Assembly (NCBI RefSeq): GCF_030818545.1
Contig: NZ_JAUTAH010000001.1
Location: forward strand, 315,001 to 379,000
Source of the DNA: Brevundimonas sp. SORGH_AS_0993
GTDB taxonomy: Bacteria; Pseudomonadota; Alphaproteobacteria; Caulobacterales; Caulobacteraceae
Direction of reading: 5' to 3'
DNA: 64,000 bases
The notes under the pieces are model-generated. The model did not search any database, was not told the origin of the DNA, and saw only the letters and a program-made list of their open reading frames with translations. Positions 37,059 through 48,107 of this stretch are shown piece after piece. Numbering within the stretch: the stretch's first letter is position 1; each line of letters begins with the position of its first letter. Made by a program: the position numbers and the translations under genes.

Positions 37059-38645
37059 ATGCTGGACGCCAATCTGAAATCGCAGCTCGAAGGCTATCTG
37101 AAGAATATCGTCCATCCGGTAGAACTGGTCGCCTCGCTGGGCGCCGGACCGAAGTCGCAGGAACTGAAGGCCCTGCTGGAGGACATCGTTTCGGTCTCGC
37201 ACGGCAAGGTCGAAATGGGCCGCGACTTCGACGACGTCCGCCAGCCCAGCTTCCTGATCCGGCGCAAAGGCACCGACATCGGCGTGCGGTTCGCGGGCAT
37301 TCCGCTGGGGCACGAGTTCACCTCCCTGGTGCTGGCCCTGCTGCACGTCGGCGGCCATCCGTCTAAGGCGGCGCAGGAGGTGATCCAGCAGGTCAAGGAC
37401 CTGGACGGCGACTATCTGTTCGAGACCTATTTCTCGCTGTCGTGCCAGAACTGCCCCGACGTGGTGCAGGCTCTGAACCTGATGAGCGTGATCAATCCGC
37501 GCATCAAGCACGTCGCCATCGAGGGCGGCCTGTTCAAGGACGAGGTGGATGAGCGCAAGATCATGGCCGTGCCGACGGTCTTCCTGAACGGCGAACTGTT
37601 CGGTCAGGGCCGGATGGAGCTGGAGCAGATCGTCGCCAAGATCGACACCGGCGCCGAGGCCAAGGCCGCCGAGAAGATCAAGGCCAAGGCGCCGTTCGAC
37701 GTGCTGGTGGTCGGCGGCGGCCCGGCCGGCGCGGCGGCGGCCATCTACACCGCCCGCAAGGGAATCCGCACCGGGGTGGTGGCCGAGCGATTCGGCGGCC
37801 AGGTGCTGGACACCATGGCCATCGAGAACTTCATCTCGGTACCCCATACCGAAGGGCCGAAACTGGCCGCCCATCTGGAGCAGCATGTCCGCGAATACGA
37901 GGTGGACATCATGAACCTGAACAAGGCGGCGAAACTGATCCCGGCCAAGGTTTCCGGCGGCCTGCATGAGGTGGTTCTGGAGAACGGCGCGTCGTTGAAG
38001 TCGCGCACGGTGATCCTGTCGACCGGCGCGCGCTGGCGTCAGATGAACGTGCCGGGCGAGGACCAGTACAAGAACAAGGGCGTGGCCTATTGCCCGCACT
38101 GCGACGGGCCGCTGTTCAAGGGCAAGCGGGTGGCGGTGATCGGCGGCGGCAACTCGGGTGTCGAGGCGGCCATCGACCTGGCGGGCATCGTCGCCCATGT
38201 GACCCTGATCGAATACGACAGCGAATTGCGGGCCGATGCGGTGCTGCAAAGGAAGCTGGCGACCCTGCCGAACGTGCGGATCGTCACCTCGGCCCTGACG
38301 ACCGAGGTGCGCGGCGACGGCGAGAAGGTGACGGGTCTGGTCTATAAGGACCGCAATTCGGACGCTCAGCACGATGTCGATCTGGAGGGAATCTTCGTCC
38401 AGATCGGTCTGGTTCCGAACACCGAATGGCTGCACGGCGCAGTCGGCCTGACTCCGCGCGGCGAGATCGAGGTGGATCACCGCGGCGAGACCTCGCAGCC
38501 CGGCGTCTTCGCCGCGGGCGACGTGACGACCGTGCCCTACAAGCAGATCGTCATCGCCATGGGCGAGGGCTCCAAGGCAGGTTTGTCGGCCTTCGACTAT
38601 ATGATCCGCACCGTTCCGGCCGAAGAGGCGGTCGAGGCCGCCTGA
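37059..38645 (+). CDS. ahpF: alkyl hydroperoxide reductase subunit F
   Basis: 528 residues from the ATG at 37059 ([16 protein letters not shown]). The N-terminal double thioredoxin-fold domain has the CxxC in [12 protein letters not shown]; the C-terminal half is thioredoxin-reductase-like with FAD motif [14 protein letters not shown](P)H motif [10 protein letters not shown], and active-site CPHC in [11 protein letters not shown]. It moves electrons from NADH to AhpC. Confidence 0.97.
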   Translation: MLDANLKSQLEGYLKNIVHPVELVASLGAGPKSQELKALLEDIVSVSHGKVEMGRDFDDVRQPSFLIRRKGTDIGVRFAGIPLGHEFTSLVLALLHVGGHPSKAAQEVIQQVKDLDGDYLFETYFSLSCQNCPDVVQALNLMSVINPRIKHVAIEGGLFKDEVDERKIMAVPTVFLNGELFGQGRMELEQIVAKIDTGAEAKAAEKIKAKAPFDVLVVGGGPAGAAAAIYTARKGIRTGVVAERFGGQVLDTMAIENFISVPHTEGPKLAAHLEQHVREYEVDIMNLNKAAKLIPAKVSGGLHEVVLENGASLKSRTVILSTGARWRQMNVPGEDQYKNKGVAYCPHCDGPLFKGKRVAVIGGGNSGVEAAIDLAGIVAHVTLIEYDSELRADAVLQRKLATLPNVRIVTSALTTEVRGDGEKVTGLVYKDRNSDAQHDVDLEGIFVQIGLVPNTEWLHGAVGLTPRGEIEVDHRGETSQPGVFAAGDVTTVPYKQIVIAMGEGSKAGLSAFDYMIRTVPAEEAVEAA

Positions 38646-38671
38646 GCTTCTGGAGGGAAGGTGTTCGCAGC

Positions 38672-38706
38672 CCTTCGAACCGTGTAAGCGCGACGCGGTT
38701 CGAAGG
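38672..38706 (+). promoter_or_regulatory. perfect inverted repeat covering the ribosome-binding site of the EamA gene
   Basis: CCTTCGAACCG (38672-38682) and CGGTTCGAAGG (38696-38706) are perfect 11-base arms with a 13-base loop. The right arm runs into GAAGGAG, the ribosome-binding site of the gene at 38715, so the folded RNA would hide it. As DNA it could equally be a dimeric regulator site. Confidence 0.65.
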
Positions 38707-38714
38707 AGTACGAT

Positions 38715-39677
38715 ATGGCGGCGACATCCCGCGAGCGGCTGTGGGGCGTGGCGGCCGGACTGGGCGCGGGCGCGATGTGGGGGCTGGTCTTTCTGGCGCC
38801 CAAGCTGTCGCCGGAGGCGTCGCCGCTGCTGCTGACCGCTGGCCGTTACCTGGCCTATGGCCTGATCGCCGCCGTGCTGATCGCACCACGCTGGCGTCGG
38901 CTGGCGCCCTTGATCGATGTGCGGGCTTGGCGGGCCCTGATATGGCTGAGCCTGGCGGGCAATCTGGTCTATTTCGCCTTTCTGGTCGTTGCCGTGCATC
39001 TGGCCGGCGTGGCCGCCTCGGCCCTGATCGTGGGCATGGTGCCCGTGGTGGTGGCCCTATGGGGGTTGCGGGACCGGAACCGGCCGCCCGTGTCGCGGGC
39101 CGCGCCGCCCATCCTTCTGGCGGCCCTGGCGGTGGGGCTGATCGGTTGGCGCGCCCTGGCGCAAGGACAGGGCGAGGCGAGCGGTCAGACGGGTGCGCAG
39201 GCCCTGATCGGCCTGGCCTGCGCGTTCGGCGCCTTGGTGTCCTGGACGGCCTATGCCGTGGGCAACAGCCGCTGGATGGCGCGACTGACCGCGGTGTCGC
39301 CGCACGACTGGTCCCTGTTGACCGGCGTGGTGACGGGCGGGTTGGCCCTTGTGTTGGCGATTCCCGCCCTGATGACTTCCACGCCTTTGGACGGGCCGGC
39401 GTGGGTGAAACTGACGGGCGTGTGCCTGGGCGTGGCGCTGCTGGCCTCCATTGTCGGCAACGCCTTGTGGAACCAGGCCAGTCGACGGCTGCCCCTGACC
39501 ATGCTCGGCCAGATGATCGTGTTCGAGACGGTGTTCGCCTTCCTGTACGGCTACATCCTGGAACGACGCGCCCCGGCGATGATCGAGATCGTCGCCATCG
39601 TCCTGATGATCGTCAGCGTCGTCTGGTGCGTGCGGGCCCATCGCGTAGCGCACGCCGTCGAGGAGACGCCGCACTAA
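38715..39677 (+). CDS. EamA (DMT) family transporter
   Basis: 320 residues, ten predicted membrane helices in two EamA repeats (GLGAGAMWGLVFLAPKLSPE ... and LIGLACAFGALVSWTAYAVGN...). The C-terminal FETVFAFLYGYILERRAP is typical of the drug/metabolite exporter superfamily; several relatives export amino acids or metabolites. Substrate unknown. Its start site lies just after an SD-covering inverted repeat, which suggests control of expression. Confidence 0.9.
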   Translation: MAATSRERLWGVAAGLGAGAMWGLVFLAPKLSPEASPLLLTAGRYLAYGLIAAVLIAPRWRRLAPLIDVRAWRALIWLSLAGNLVYFAFLVVAVHLAGVAASALIVGMVPVVVALWGLRDRNRPPVSRAAPPILLAALAVGLIGWRALAQGQGEASGQTGAQALIGLACAFGALVSWTAYAVGNSRWMARLTAVSPHDWSLLTGVVTGGLALVLAIPALMTSTPLDGPAWVKLTGVCLGVALLASIVGNALWNQASRRLPLTMLGQMIVFETVFAFLYGYILERRAPAMIEIVAIVLMIVSVVWCVRAHRVAHAVEETPH

Positions 39678-39714
39678 AACGAGGAACGCCGCCTCAGTGG
39701 GGCTGAAGCGGCGT
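39674..39714 (-). terminator. terminator hairpin between convergent genes
   Basis: ACGCCGC (39686-39692) and GCGGCGT (39708-39714) with an inner CTCAG/CTGA pairing form a hairpin. On the minus strand it is followed by TTCCTCGTTTT, so it serves the hydrolase gene best. Confidence 0.7.
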
Positions 39715-39740
39715 CGGGAAAGGAGACGGAAAAGGCGGCG

Positions 39741-40391
39741 TCAGGCCGGCTTTTCCTCCAGGCGCTTGTCCAGATAGGCGCCGACGCGGCGGTCGACGGC
39801 GTCGATGTGGTCCTGCCAGAAGTGGCTGGCGCCCTCTTCCAGCTCATAGTCGATGACGATGCCCTTTTGGGTGCGCAGCTTGTTGACGACCCGCTCCACC
39901 TCGACCGGAGGAACGACCGTGTCGGCCGTCCCGTGCAGGAACAGGCCGGACGCCGGACAGGGGGCCAGGAAGCTGAAGTCGTACATGTTCGACGGCGGCG
40001 ACACCGAGATGAAACCGTCCGTCTCGGGCCGGCGCATCAGCAACTGCATCCCGATATAGGCGCCGAACTGATAGCCGGCGACCCAGGTCTGGCTGGCGCC
40101 GGGATTATTGGCCTGCAGCCAGTCCAGAGCGGTGGCGGCGTCCGCCAATTCGCCGATGCCGCTGTCGAACTCGCCCTGCGACTTGCCGACGCCGCGCGAA
40201 TTGTAGCGCAGGGTGGCGAAGCCGCGTTGAACGAACAACTGGTGCAGGGTGACGGCGACCGGATTGTTCATATGGCCGCCCGCCTTGGGATGCGGGTGCA
40301 AGATCAGGGCGATGGGGGCGTTCGGACGCTTGCCGGAGGAATAGCGGCCTTCGATGCGGCCGGAGGCGCCGGGCAGGATGACTTCAGGCAT
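39741..40391 (-). CDS. alpha/beta hydrolase family protein with Gln at the nucleophile position
   Basis: 216 residues. ALILHPHPKAGGHMNNPVA and FATLRYNSRGVGKSQGEFD, LFLHGTADTVVP and the C-terminal GASHFWQ are those of the COG2945-type alpha/beta hydrolases. The nucleophile elbow, normally GxSxG, reads GYQFGA here; the codon is CAG. The acid (Asp in GTADTVVP) and histidine (SHFW) are kept. It may bind a substrate without classic serine hydrolysis. Divergent from iscR. Confidence 0.85.
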   Translation of the reverse strand: MPEVILPGASGRIEGRYSSGKRPNAPIALILHPHPKAGGHMNNPVAVTLHQLFVQRGFATLRYNSRGVGKSQGEFDSGIGELADAATALDWLQANNPGASQTWVAGYQFGAYIGMQLLMRRPETDGFISVSPPSNMYDFSFLAPCPASGLFLHGTADTVVPPVEVERVVNKLRTQKGIVIDYELEEGASHFWQDHIDAVDRRVGAYLDKRLEEKPA

Positions 40392-40433
40392 TGGGGCTCT
40401 GGAATCCGTTCAACTGTCATTTCGCGGCTGCGT

Positions 40434-40460
40434 AATACTTGACTAACCCGGTAGGACTTT
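40434..40460 (+). promoter_or_regulatory. candidate IscR site and -35 element before iscR
   Basis: AATACTTGACTAA matches the left half of the type 1 IscR site (ATASYYGACTRW); the right half (GGTAGGACTTT) is weak. TTGACT within it can act as -35. It lies about 100 bases before iscR. Autoregulation would be expected from known IscR systems. Confidence 0.45.
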
Positions 40461-40549
40461 CTAGGTCCCTCCGGCGCGCGCCGCCTTCGCGAAGGCGCGG
40501 GTTCTAGCACAAGAGCCCCGAAAAGCGCGCAATTTTTGAGGGTGCGAGC

Positions 40550-41032
40550 ATGCGTCTGTCGACCAAGGGACGATACGCCGTGATGGCGATGGCCGATCTG
40601 GCCAAGAACGGCTGCGGCGAGGGCGGAGAGATTCGCGCCGTGTCCCTGGCAGAGATCGCCGCTCGGCAGGAGATTTCGCTGAGTTATCTGGAACAGTTGT
40701 TCGCTCGTCTGAGGAAAAGCGGGCTGGTCAAGAGCGTGCGCGGCCCCGGCGGCGGCTATCGCCTGGCCAAGGGCGCCGAGGAGACGGTGGTGGCCGAGAT
40801 CGTTCTGGCGGTGGACGAACCCATCCGCGCGACCCGATGCGTCGCCCATGGCTCGCCCAAGGGCTGCATGCTGGCTGGCGAACGTTGCATCACCCACAAT
40901 CTGTGGGAAGACCTGGGAGACGAAATCCATCGCTATCTGGCCGGCGTCTCGCTGGAGGACGTGGTGATGAACCGCACGGGACGGGGCCGACGCGCGCCCG
41001 AGACGGCGCCGACGGTGGGTGTGGCGGCATGA
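40550..41032 (+). CDS. iscR: Fe-S cluster regulator IscR (Rrf2 family)
   Basis: 160 residues. N-terminal winged helix MRLSTKGRYAVMAMADLA with EISLSYLEQLFARLRKSGLVKSVRGPGGGYRLA, then the three cluster cysteines in IRATRCVAHGSPKGCMLAGERCITHNLWEDL (spacing C-x8-C-x6-C, similar to IscR). It senses cellular Fe-S supply and controls the suf operon that follows. The stop overlaps the next start (ATGA). Confidence 0.95.
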   Translation: MRLSTKGRYAVMAMADLAKNGCGEGGEIRAVSLAEIAARQEISLSYLEQLFARLRKSGLVKSVRGPGGGYRLAKGAEETVVAEIVLAVDEPIRATRCVAHGSPKGCMLAGERCITHNLWEDLGDEIHRYLAGVSLEDVVMNRTGRGRRAPETAPTVGVAA

Positions 41033-42167
41033 GCGCGATCTATCTGGATTACAACGCCTCCGGCCTGGTGCGGCCCGAGGTTCTTGAGGTCATGGCCAAG
41101 GCCCTTGCCGACAATGGCAACCCGTCGGCGGTCCATGCGGCCGGCCGCCGCGCGCGGGCCCGGATCGAGACGGCGCGGGCGCAGGTCGCGGACCTGGTCG
41201 GGGCCGATCCGACGGCGGTGGTGTTCAACAGCGGCGGCACCGAGGCCAATGCCCAAGGGATCGCCAGCGCACTGGCGGCGGGCTGTCAGCGCCTGATCGT
41301 CTCCGCGACCGAGCATCCGTGCGTGGCGGAAACCGCCGTGGCCAGCGGTGCGCCGGTCGAGGTTATGCCGGTCGACGCGGACGGCGTGGTCGATCTGGCC
41401 TGGTTGGCGCAGGCGCTGAAGCGCCCAGGCCGGGCGGTGGTCGCCATCCATCACGCCAACAATGAAAGCGGCGTGGTCCAGCCGATCGTCGAGGCGGCGA
41501 AGCTGGTGCGGGCGGCGGGCGCCTGGCTGCACGTCGACGCCATTCAGTCGGCGGGCAAGATCGCGGTCGACATCCGGGCGCTGGATGCGGACACATTGAC
41601 CCTGTCGGCGCACAAGCTGGGCGGACCGCAGGGCGTGGGCGCCCTGATCTTCAAGGAGGGCGTGTCGGGCGTCCGCATCCTGCACGGGGCGGGGCAGGAG
41701 CGGGGTCTTCGTGCGGGCACGGAGAACGTGCCGGGCGTCGCGGGATTCGGCGTCGCCGCCGACTGCGCCGCGCGCGATCTGGAGGCGATGAGATCGCACG
41801 TCGCCTGGCGCGATGCGGCCGAGGTGAAGGTCAAGGCGGCGGGCGCGACGATCATTGGCGGTGGTGTGGAGCGTCTGCCCAACACCCTGTTCATTGCGGT
41901 CGAAGGCTGGGACAGCCCGCAACAGTTGATCACCCTGGATCTGACGGGAGTGATGGTGTCGGCGGGCTCGGCCTGTTCGTCGGGCAAGGTCAAGCCGTCC
42001 AAGACCATCAGCGCCATGGGATTGATCGCTCTGGCGACCGGCGGCGTGCGCGTGTCCGGCGGCTGGGGCACGACCGAAGGCGACTGGGCGCGGTTCGCCG
42101 ACGCCTGGGTGGACGCCTGGACCAAACACAAGGCACGCGCCGCCGCGCGCGTGAGAGAGGTCGCCTG

Positions 42168-42168
<1 letters not shown>
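41029..42168 (+). CDS. cysteine desulfurase (NifS/IscS-type)
   Basis: 379 residues. PLP lysine in [16 protein letters not shown], catalytic cysteine in [17 protein letters not shown]-terminal [15 protein letters not shown] and [16 protein letters not shown] blocks. It resembles class I desulfurases (NifS/IscS) and is distinct from SufS encoded at 46457-47695. An extra desulfurase directly after iscR is common in alphaproteobacterial suf operons. Coupled to iscR by ATGA and to sufB by TGATG. Confidence 0.94.
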
Positions 42169-43633
<1,465 letters not shown>

Positions 43634-43634
<1 letters not shown>

Positions 43635-43987
43635 TGTCGATCCAAGACGAGTATACCAAAGCCAAGGCAAGCGCGGACTCGAAAGCGGCAGCTCAACGAT
43701 CTGTGTTTGAGAGTCGCTGCTCAGAGCTTGCTGCACTTGGTGCGGGGCTAGCCGCTGAGACGGCCTTCCTTGCTCAATCGGGCTGGACCTTTCAAGAAGA
43801 ACAGCAAGGCTTCCGCCTTGAGAATAAGATTGCCTACATTTCGCCGATCTGTTTCGCGCCAGACGGCTCGTATGTGGTCCATCACGCTTACCACTCCTCA
43901 AAATGGAGTGGAAAAGCCCCCAATGTCAGCAGTCTGCAAGACGTAAAGCGTGCAGTGGCAGAGCTGATGGTCGAATACGGAAAATAG
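43634..43987 (+). CDS. accessory hypothetical protein inserted after sufB
   Basis: 117 residues; its ATG uses the last A of the sufB stop TAA. N-terminal part is an Ala/Lys-rich helix (DEYTKAKASADSKAAAQRSVFE), the rest is a compact domain with several Tyr/Trp (SGWTFQEEQQGFRLENKIAYISP, VVHHAYHSSKWSGKAPN, ending AVAELMVEYGK). Not recognised. Base use is AT-richer than the suf genes on both sides, and it is followed directly by a broken sufC start, so it looks like part of an insertion. Confidence 0.75.
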
Positions 43988-43991
43988 TAAG

Positions 43992-44101
43992 TTGCTCTCC
44001 ATCTCCAACCTCCACGTCTCCGTCGGCGACAGGCCGATCCTCAATGGGCTGACGCTCGATGCGCCCGCCGGCGAGGCCCCCGGCCACGATGGGGCCGAAC
44101 G
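43992..44101 (+). pseudogene. truncated duplicate of the sufC 5' end
   Basis: Bases 43992-44101 align with the first about 109 bases of sufC (44710 onward): the TTG/ATG-CTCTCCAT start, TCCAACCTCCACGTCTCCGTCGG, CCGATCCTCAA(T/G)GGGCTGACGCT, and a terminal ATGGGGCCGAACG. I count roughly 80% identity. The reading frame LLSISNLHVSVGDRPILNG is kept for about 31 codons, then one extra base shifts it before the Walker A region. The initiator is TTG. It is therefore a remnant, not a functional ATPase gene. Confidence 0.9.
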
Positions 44102-44143
44102 ACCGATCCATGGTAGGGGGTCACCGTTGTGGAGAATGATCTG

Positions 44144-44404
44144 ATGGAAACGATCGCCGTTCCTTTCCGTGAAGACACCGCCGATCGCTTGAAGCGCGCG
44201 GCTGCCGAAATCGGGATGCCGGTCGGCGAATTCATCGCCTCGGCCGCCGAAGGGTTCATCATGGACAATGAGGTTCATCGTGGCGAGCCGTTGTCGGCGG
44301 ATCAGATCGCGCAGATCGAGGCGGGATTGGCTGCGGAGCGCGAAGGGCGGATTGTCTCGAACGAGGAGGCAAACGCCCGGCTTGCGGCGCGTCGTGCGCG
44401 GTGA
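44144..44404 (+). CDS. type II antitoxin-like protein
   Basis: 86 residues from ATG at 44144 (a GTG at 44129 would add five). METIAVPFREDTADRLKRAAAEIGMPVGEFIASAAEGFI is a ribbon-helix-helix-like N-terminus, and the C-terminal EAGLAAEREGRIVSNEEANARLAARRAR is a charged tail like those of antitoxins that wrap a ParE/RelE toxin. The stop overlaps the toxin GTG by four bases (GTGA), the usual antitoxin-toxin coupling. It would also repress its own promoter, located in the sufC remnant. Confidence 0.82.
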   Translation: METIAVPFREDTADRLKRAAAEIGMPVGEFIASAAEGFIMDNEVHRGEPLSADQIAQIEAGLAAEREGRIVSNEEANARLAARRAR

Positions 44405-44703
44405 AGGATTTCGAATGGTCCGACCCTGCGCTGACGGCTTTTTCTGATTTTCTCGACCATCTGGACGAACACAGCCTGGCGGCTGCAGACCGGGCGGAAG
44501 CGGAGATCAAGGCTACGCTCTGGCGTCTGGCCGCGCATCCTCATCAAGGTCGTCTGTCCCGCTGGCCTGGGCTTCTGGAGTGGAGCGCCGCCGACTGGAA
44601 GAAGATCATCGTCTATCGCGAACGCCCGGACGGTATTCGCATCATCGCCTTCTACGACGCTCGACAAGATCTGAGCGCCGTTCATCCCAATCCGAACGAC
44701 TGA
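44401..44703 (+). CDS. ParE/RelE-family toxin
   Basis: 100 residues from GTG. The pattern FEWSDPALTAFSDFLDHLDEHSLAAADRAEAEIKATLWRLAAHPHQGR ... WKKIIVYRERPDGIRIIAFYDARQDL is that of ParE/RelE toxins (two helices, then strands ending in the IVYR...I.AFYDARQD segment). ParE members poison gyrase, RelE members cut mRNA; the group cannot be separated here. Only six bases separate its stop from sufC, so the toxin pair lies within the suf transcript. Confidence 0.88.
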   Translation: MKDFEWSDPALTAFSDFLDHLDEHSLAAADRAEAEIKATLWRLAAHPHQGRLSRWPGLLEWSAADWKKIIVYRERPDGIRIIAFYDARQDLSAVHPNPND

Positions 44704-44709
44704 CTGAAC

Positions 44710-45455
<746 letters not shown>

Positions 45456-45459
<4 letters not shown>

Positions 45460-46478
45460 GCACGGCCTTCGCCATCGACCTGAACGACGCCGGGACCTTT
45501 CCGTCGCGGCGAGACGAGGCGTGGAAATACAGCGATCTGAAGCGGCATCTTCGTGAGGCGCCAGAACCGTCGCCGACGGCCGAGGTCGGGGCGCCGGGGG
45601 CGTTCCACGACCTGGGCGGCGAGGCGATCGTCTTCGCCAACGGGCGGCCGGTGGGCGTGACCGACTTCATCGCCTCGGGAGAGCGGACGCTGCGGCTGCG
45701 CTATGTCTCCGACGCGGTCGGGACGGGCCACACAGCCGGCGCCCGGGTGTCGGCGCGGGCGGGAGCCCGGCTGCTGCTGCTGGAGACGCACGAAGGCGCG
45801 GGCTCGGCCTATGTCGCGCACAATACGCTGGAGTTGGACGTGGCGGCCGGGGCCGAGGTGACGCGTGTCGTCCTGGTCGAGGAGCCGGAGGACGCCATTT
45901 CCGTGTCCGAGGCCCATGTGAAGGTCGAGGCGGGCGGGGTCTATCGCCAGACGATCATCGCCACCGGCGCCAGGCTGCAACGGATCGAAACGCGGATCAC
46001 CCATTATGCCCAGGGCGCGCAGGTCCAGGCGGACGGGCTCTATCTGCTGAACGGTTCGCGCCATGCGGACCTGACCAGCGTGGTGCGCCACGTCGAGCAT
46101 GACGGCGCGACTTCGCAACTCATCAAGGGCGTGGCGCGCGACACGGCGCGGGGCGTCTTCCAGGGCAAGATCGTCGTCGAGCGCGGGGCGGACGGCACCG
46201 ATGCGCGGATGGGCCACCATGCCCTGATCGCCTCCGAGCGGGCCGAGATCGACGCCAAGCCGGAACTGATCATCTATGCCGACGACGTGCAGTGCGCGCA
46301 CGGCAATACGGTGGGAACGCTGGACGAAAGCGCCCTGTTCTACATGCAGCAGCGCGGCATTCCGGCCGACGAGGCGCGTGCGCTGCTGACCCACGCCTTC
46401 CTGATCGAGGTCATCGACCGGATCGAGCACGAAGGCGCGAGAGAGGTGGCGCGGGAATGGCTGACGGCGCGGCTGTGA
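45456..46478 (+). CDS. sufD: Fe-S assembly protein SufD
   Basis: 340 residues from a TTG start in the TTGA overlap with sufC. N-terminal PSRRDEAWKYSDLKRHLRE is the SufD opening; the beta-helical core leads to ISSERAEIDAKPELIIYADDVQCAHGNTVGTLDESALFYMQQRGIPADEARALLTHAF, the SufB/SufD C-terminal signature. Overlaps sufS by 22 bases. Confidence 0.96.
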
Positions 46479-47695
46479 CCCTGTTCGACCCCTATGCTGT
46501 GCGGGCGCAGTTTCCGATCCTGTCGCGGTCGGTGAATGGCAAGCCCCTGGTCTATCTGGACAATGCGGCATCTGCCCAGAAGCCGCGTGCGGTGATCGAC
46601 GCCCTGGTGGCGACGATGGAGGGCGGCTACGCCAACGTCCATCGGGGCCTGCACACCCTGTCGAACGAGGCGACGGAGGCCTATGAGGCAGCGCGCGAGG
46701 TCGTCGCCCGCTTCCTGAACGCCCCGTCGCCCGAAAACATCGTCTGGACCAAGGGCGGGACCGAGGCGATCAATCTGGTGGCCAACGGCCTCGGCCTGTC
46801 CATCCAGCCCGGCGACGAGATCATCGTCTCGGAAATGGAGCATCACTCCAACATCGTGCCCTGGCATCTGCTGCGGGAACGGCGCGGGGCGGTGCTCCGA
46901 TGGATTCCGGTGCGGGACGACGGGGCGCTGGACATGGCGGCCTATGCCGACCTGCTGGGGCCGAGGACGCGGGTGGTCGCCGTCACCCACATGTCGAACG
47001 TGCTGGGCACCATAAATCCGGTGGCCGAAATCACCGCCAAAGCCCATGCGGTCGGCGCTCGGGTGCTGATCGACGGGTGCCAGGGGGCGGTGCACGCCGC
47101 GCCGGACGTGCAGGCCATCGGCTGCGACTTCTATGTGCTGACGGGCCACAAACTATTCGGCCCCACCGGCATCGGCGCTCTGTACGGCAAGGCCGAGGCG
47201 CTGGAGGCTTTGCCGCCCTATCAGGGCGGGGGCGAGATGATCGAGACGGTCGAGCGGAACCGCGTGACCTACGCCCGGCCGCCGCATCGCTTCGAGGCGG
47301 GGACGCCGCCGATCCTGGAGGCTATCGGCCTGGGCGCGGCGCTGGAGTGGCTGGCGCAGTACGACCCGGCGGCGGTGCAGGCGCACGAACATGGGCTGTA
47401 TCAGCATGCCGTGGATCGGCTGGCGGGCCAAAACTGGCTGCGGATCCTGGGTCAGGCGGACGGCAAGGGCGCGATCCTGACCTTCGCCGTCGAGGGCGCC
47501 CACGCCCATGACGTGGCCCAGATCATGGACCGTTATGGCGTCGCCGTGCGGGCGGGCCTGCATTGCGCCGAGCCGCTGGCGAAAAGAATGGGGGTGACGT
47601 CGAGCACCCGCGCCTCCTTCGCCCTATATAACACCGTGGAGGATACGGACGCCTTCGTGGACGCGCTGATCAAGGCGCGGAACTTCTTTGTGTGA
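46457..47695 (+). CDS. sufS: SufS-type cysteine desulfurase
   Basis: 412 residues from the ATG at 46457, within the end of sufD. PLP lysine in YVLTGHKLFGPTGIGALYG, catalytic cysteine in VRAGLHCAEPLAKRMG, SufS blocks LVYLDNAASAQKPRAVIDAL and NVHRGLHTLSNEAT. It is a class II desulfurase that delivers sulfur to SufB. No sufE or sufU gene lies nearby in this window. Confidence 0.97.
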   Translation: MADGAAVTLFDPYAVRAQFPILSRSVNGKPLVYLDNAASAQKPRAVIDALVATMEGGYANVHRGLHTLSNEATEAYEAAREVVARFLNAPSPENIVWTKGGTEAINLVANGLGLSIQPGDEIIVSEMEHHSNIVPWHLLRERRGAVLRWIPVRDDGALDMAAYADLLGPRTRVVAVTHMSNVLGTINPVAEITAKAHAVGARVLIDGCQGAVHAAPDVQAIGCDFYVLTGHKLFGPTGIGALYGKAEALEALPPYQGGGEMIETVERNRVTYARPPHRFEAGTPPILEAIGLGAALEWLAQYDPAAVQAHEHGLYQHAVDRLAGQNWLRILGQADGKGAILTFAVEGAHAHDVAQIMDRYGVAVRAGLHCAEPLAKRMGVTSSTRASFALYNTVEDTDAFVDALIKARNFFV

Positions 47696-47701
47696 CGACC
47701 G

Positions 47702-48091
47702 ATGACCGACGAAACCGTTCAGGACAGCGACGCCTTCCGGGCCGCCTGGGACGAACCCCAGAAGAGCGCCCTGTCGCAGGCCGAGTTGGACAAGCTGACT
47801 GAAGACCTGATCGAGGCGCTGAAGACCGTCTATGACCCGGAAATCCCGGTCGACATCTACGAGCTGGGCCTGATCTATCGCGTGGACGTCAACGACGACC
47901 GCGACGTGGTGGTGGACATGACCCTGACGGCGCCGGGCTGTCCGGTCGCCGGCGAAATGCCCGGCTGGGTCGAGACGGCGGTGGAGAAGGTCGAGGGCGT
48001 GCGCAGCGCCAAGGCCAATCTGGTGTTCGATCCGCCGTGGGACGCCTCCAAGATGAGTGACGAGGCCAAGCTGGCCCTCAATATGTTCTGA
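47702..48091 (+). CDS. sufT: SufT (DUF59/MIP18-like) Fe-S protein
   Basis: 129 residues. Core LIEALKTVYDPEIPVDIYELGLIYRVDV and TLTAPGCPVAGEMPGWVETAVEKVEGVRSAKANLVFDPPWD is the DUF59 domain with the conserved cysteine in APGCP. SufT assists maturation of Fe-S clients. Six bases after sufS. Confidence 0.94.
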   Translation: MTDETVQDSDAFRAAWDEPQKSALSQAELDKLTEDLIEALKTVYDPEIPVDIYELGLIYRVDVNDDRDVVVDMTLTAPGCPVAGEMPGWVETAVEKVEGVRSAKANLVFDPPWDASKMSDEAKLALNMF

Positions 48092-48105
48092 TGGACATGT
48101 TCTGA
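48083..48105 (+). repeat. tandem repeat at the sufT stop
   Basis: ATGTTCTGA occurs at 48083-48091 (the sufT end) and again at 48097-48105, separated by TGGAC, so a 14-base unit was duplicated just after the stop. It adds a second TGA and shifts the spacing to sufA without changing either protein. Confidence 0.7.
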
Positions 48106-48107
48106 CG

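Noticed and set aside
36927-38999. 690-codon minus-strand ORF opposite ahpF
   Set aside because: Shadow frame with low-complexity His/Gln/Arg/Asp composition; ahpF is unambiguous on the plus strand.
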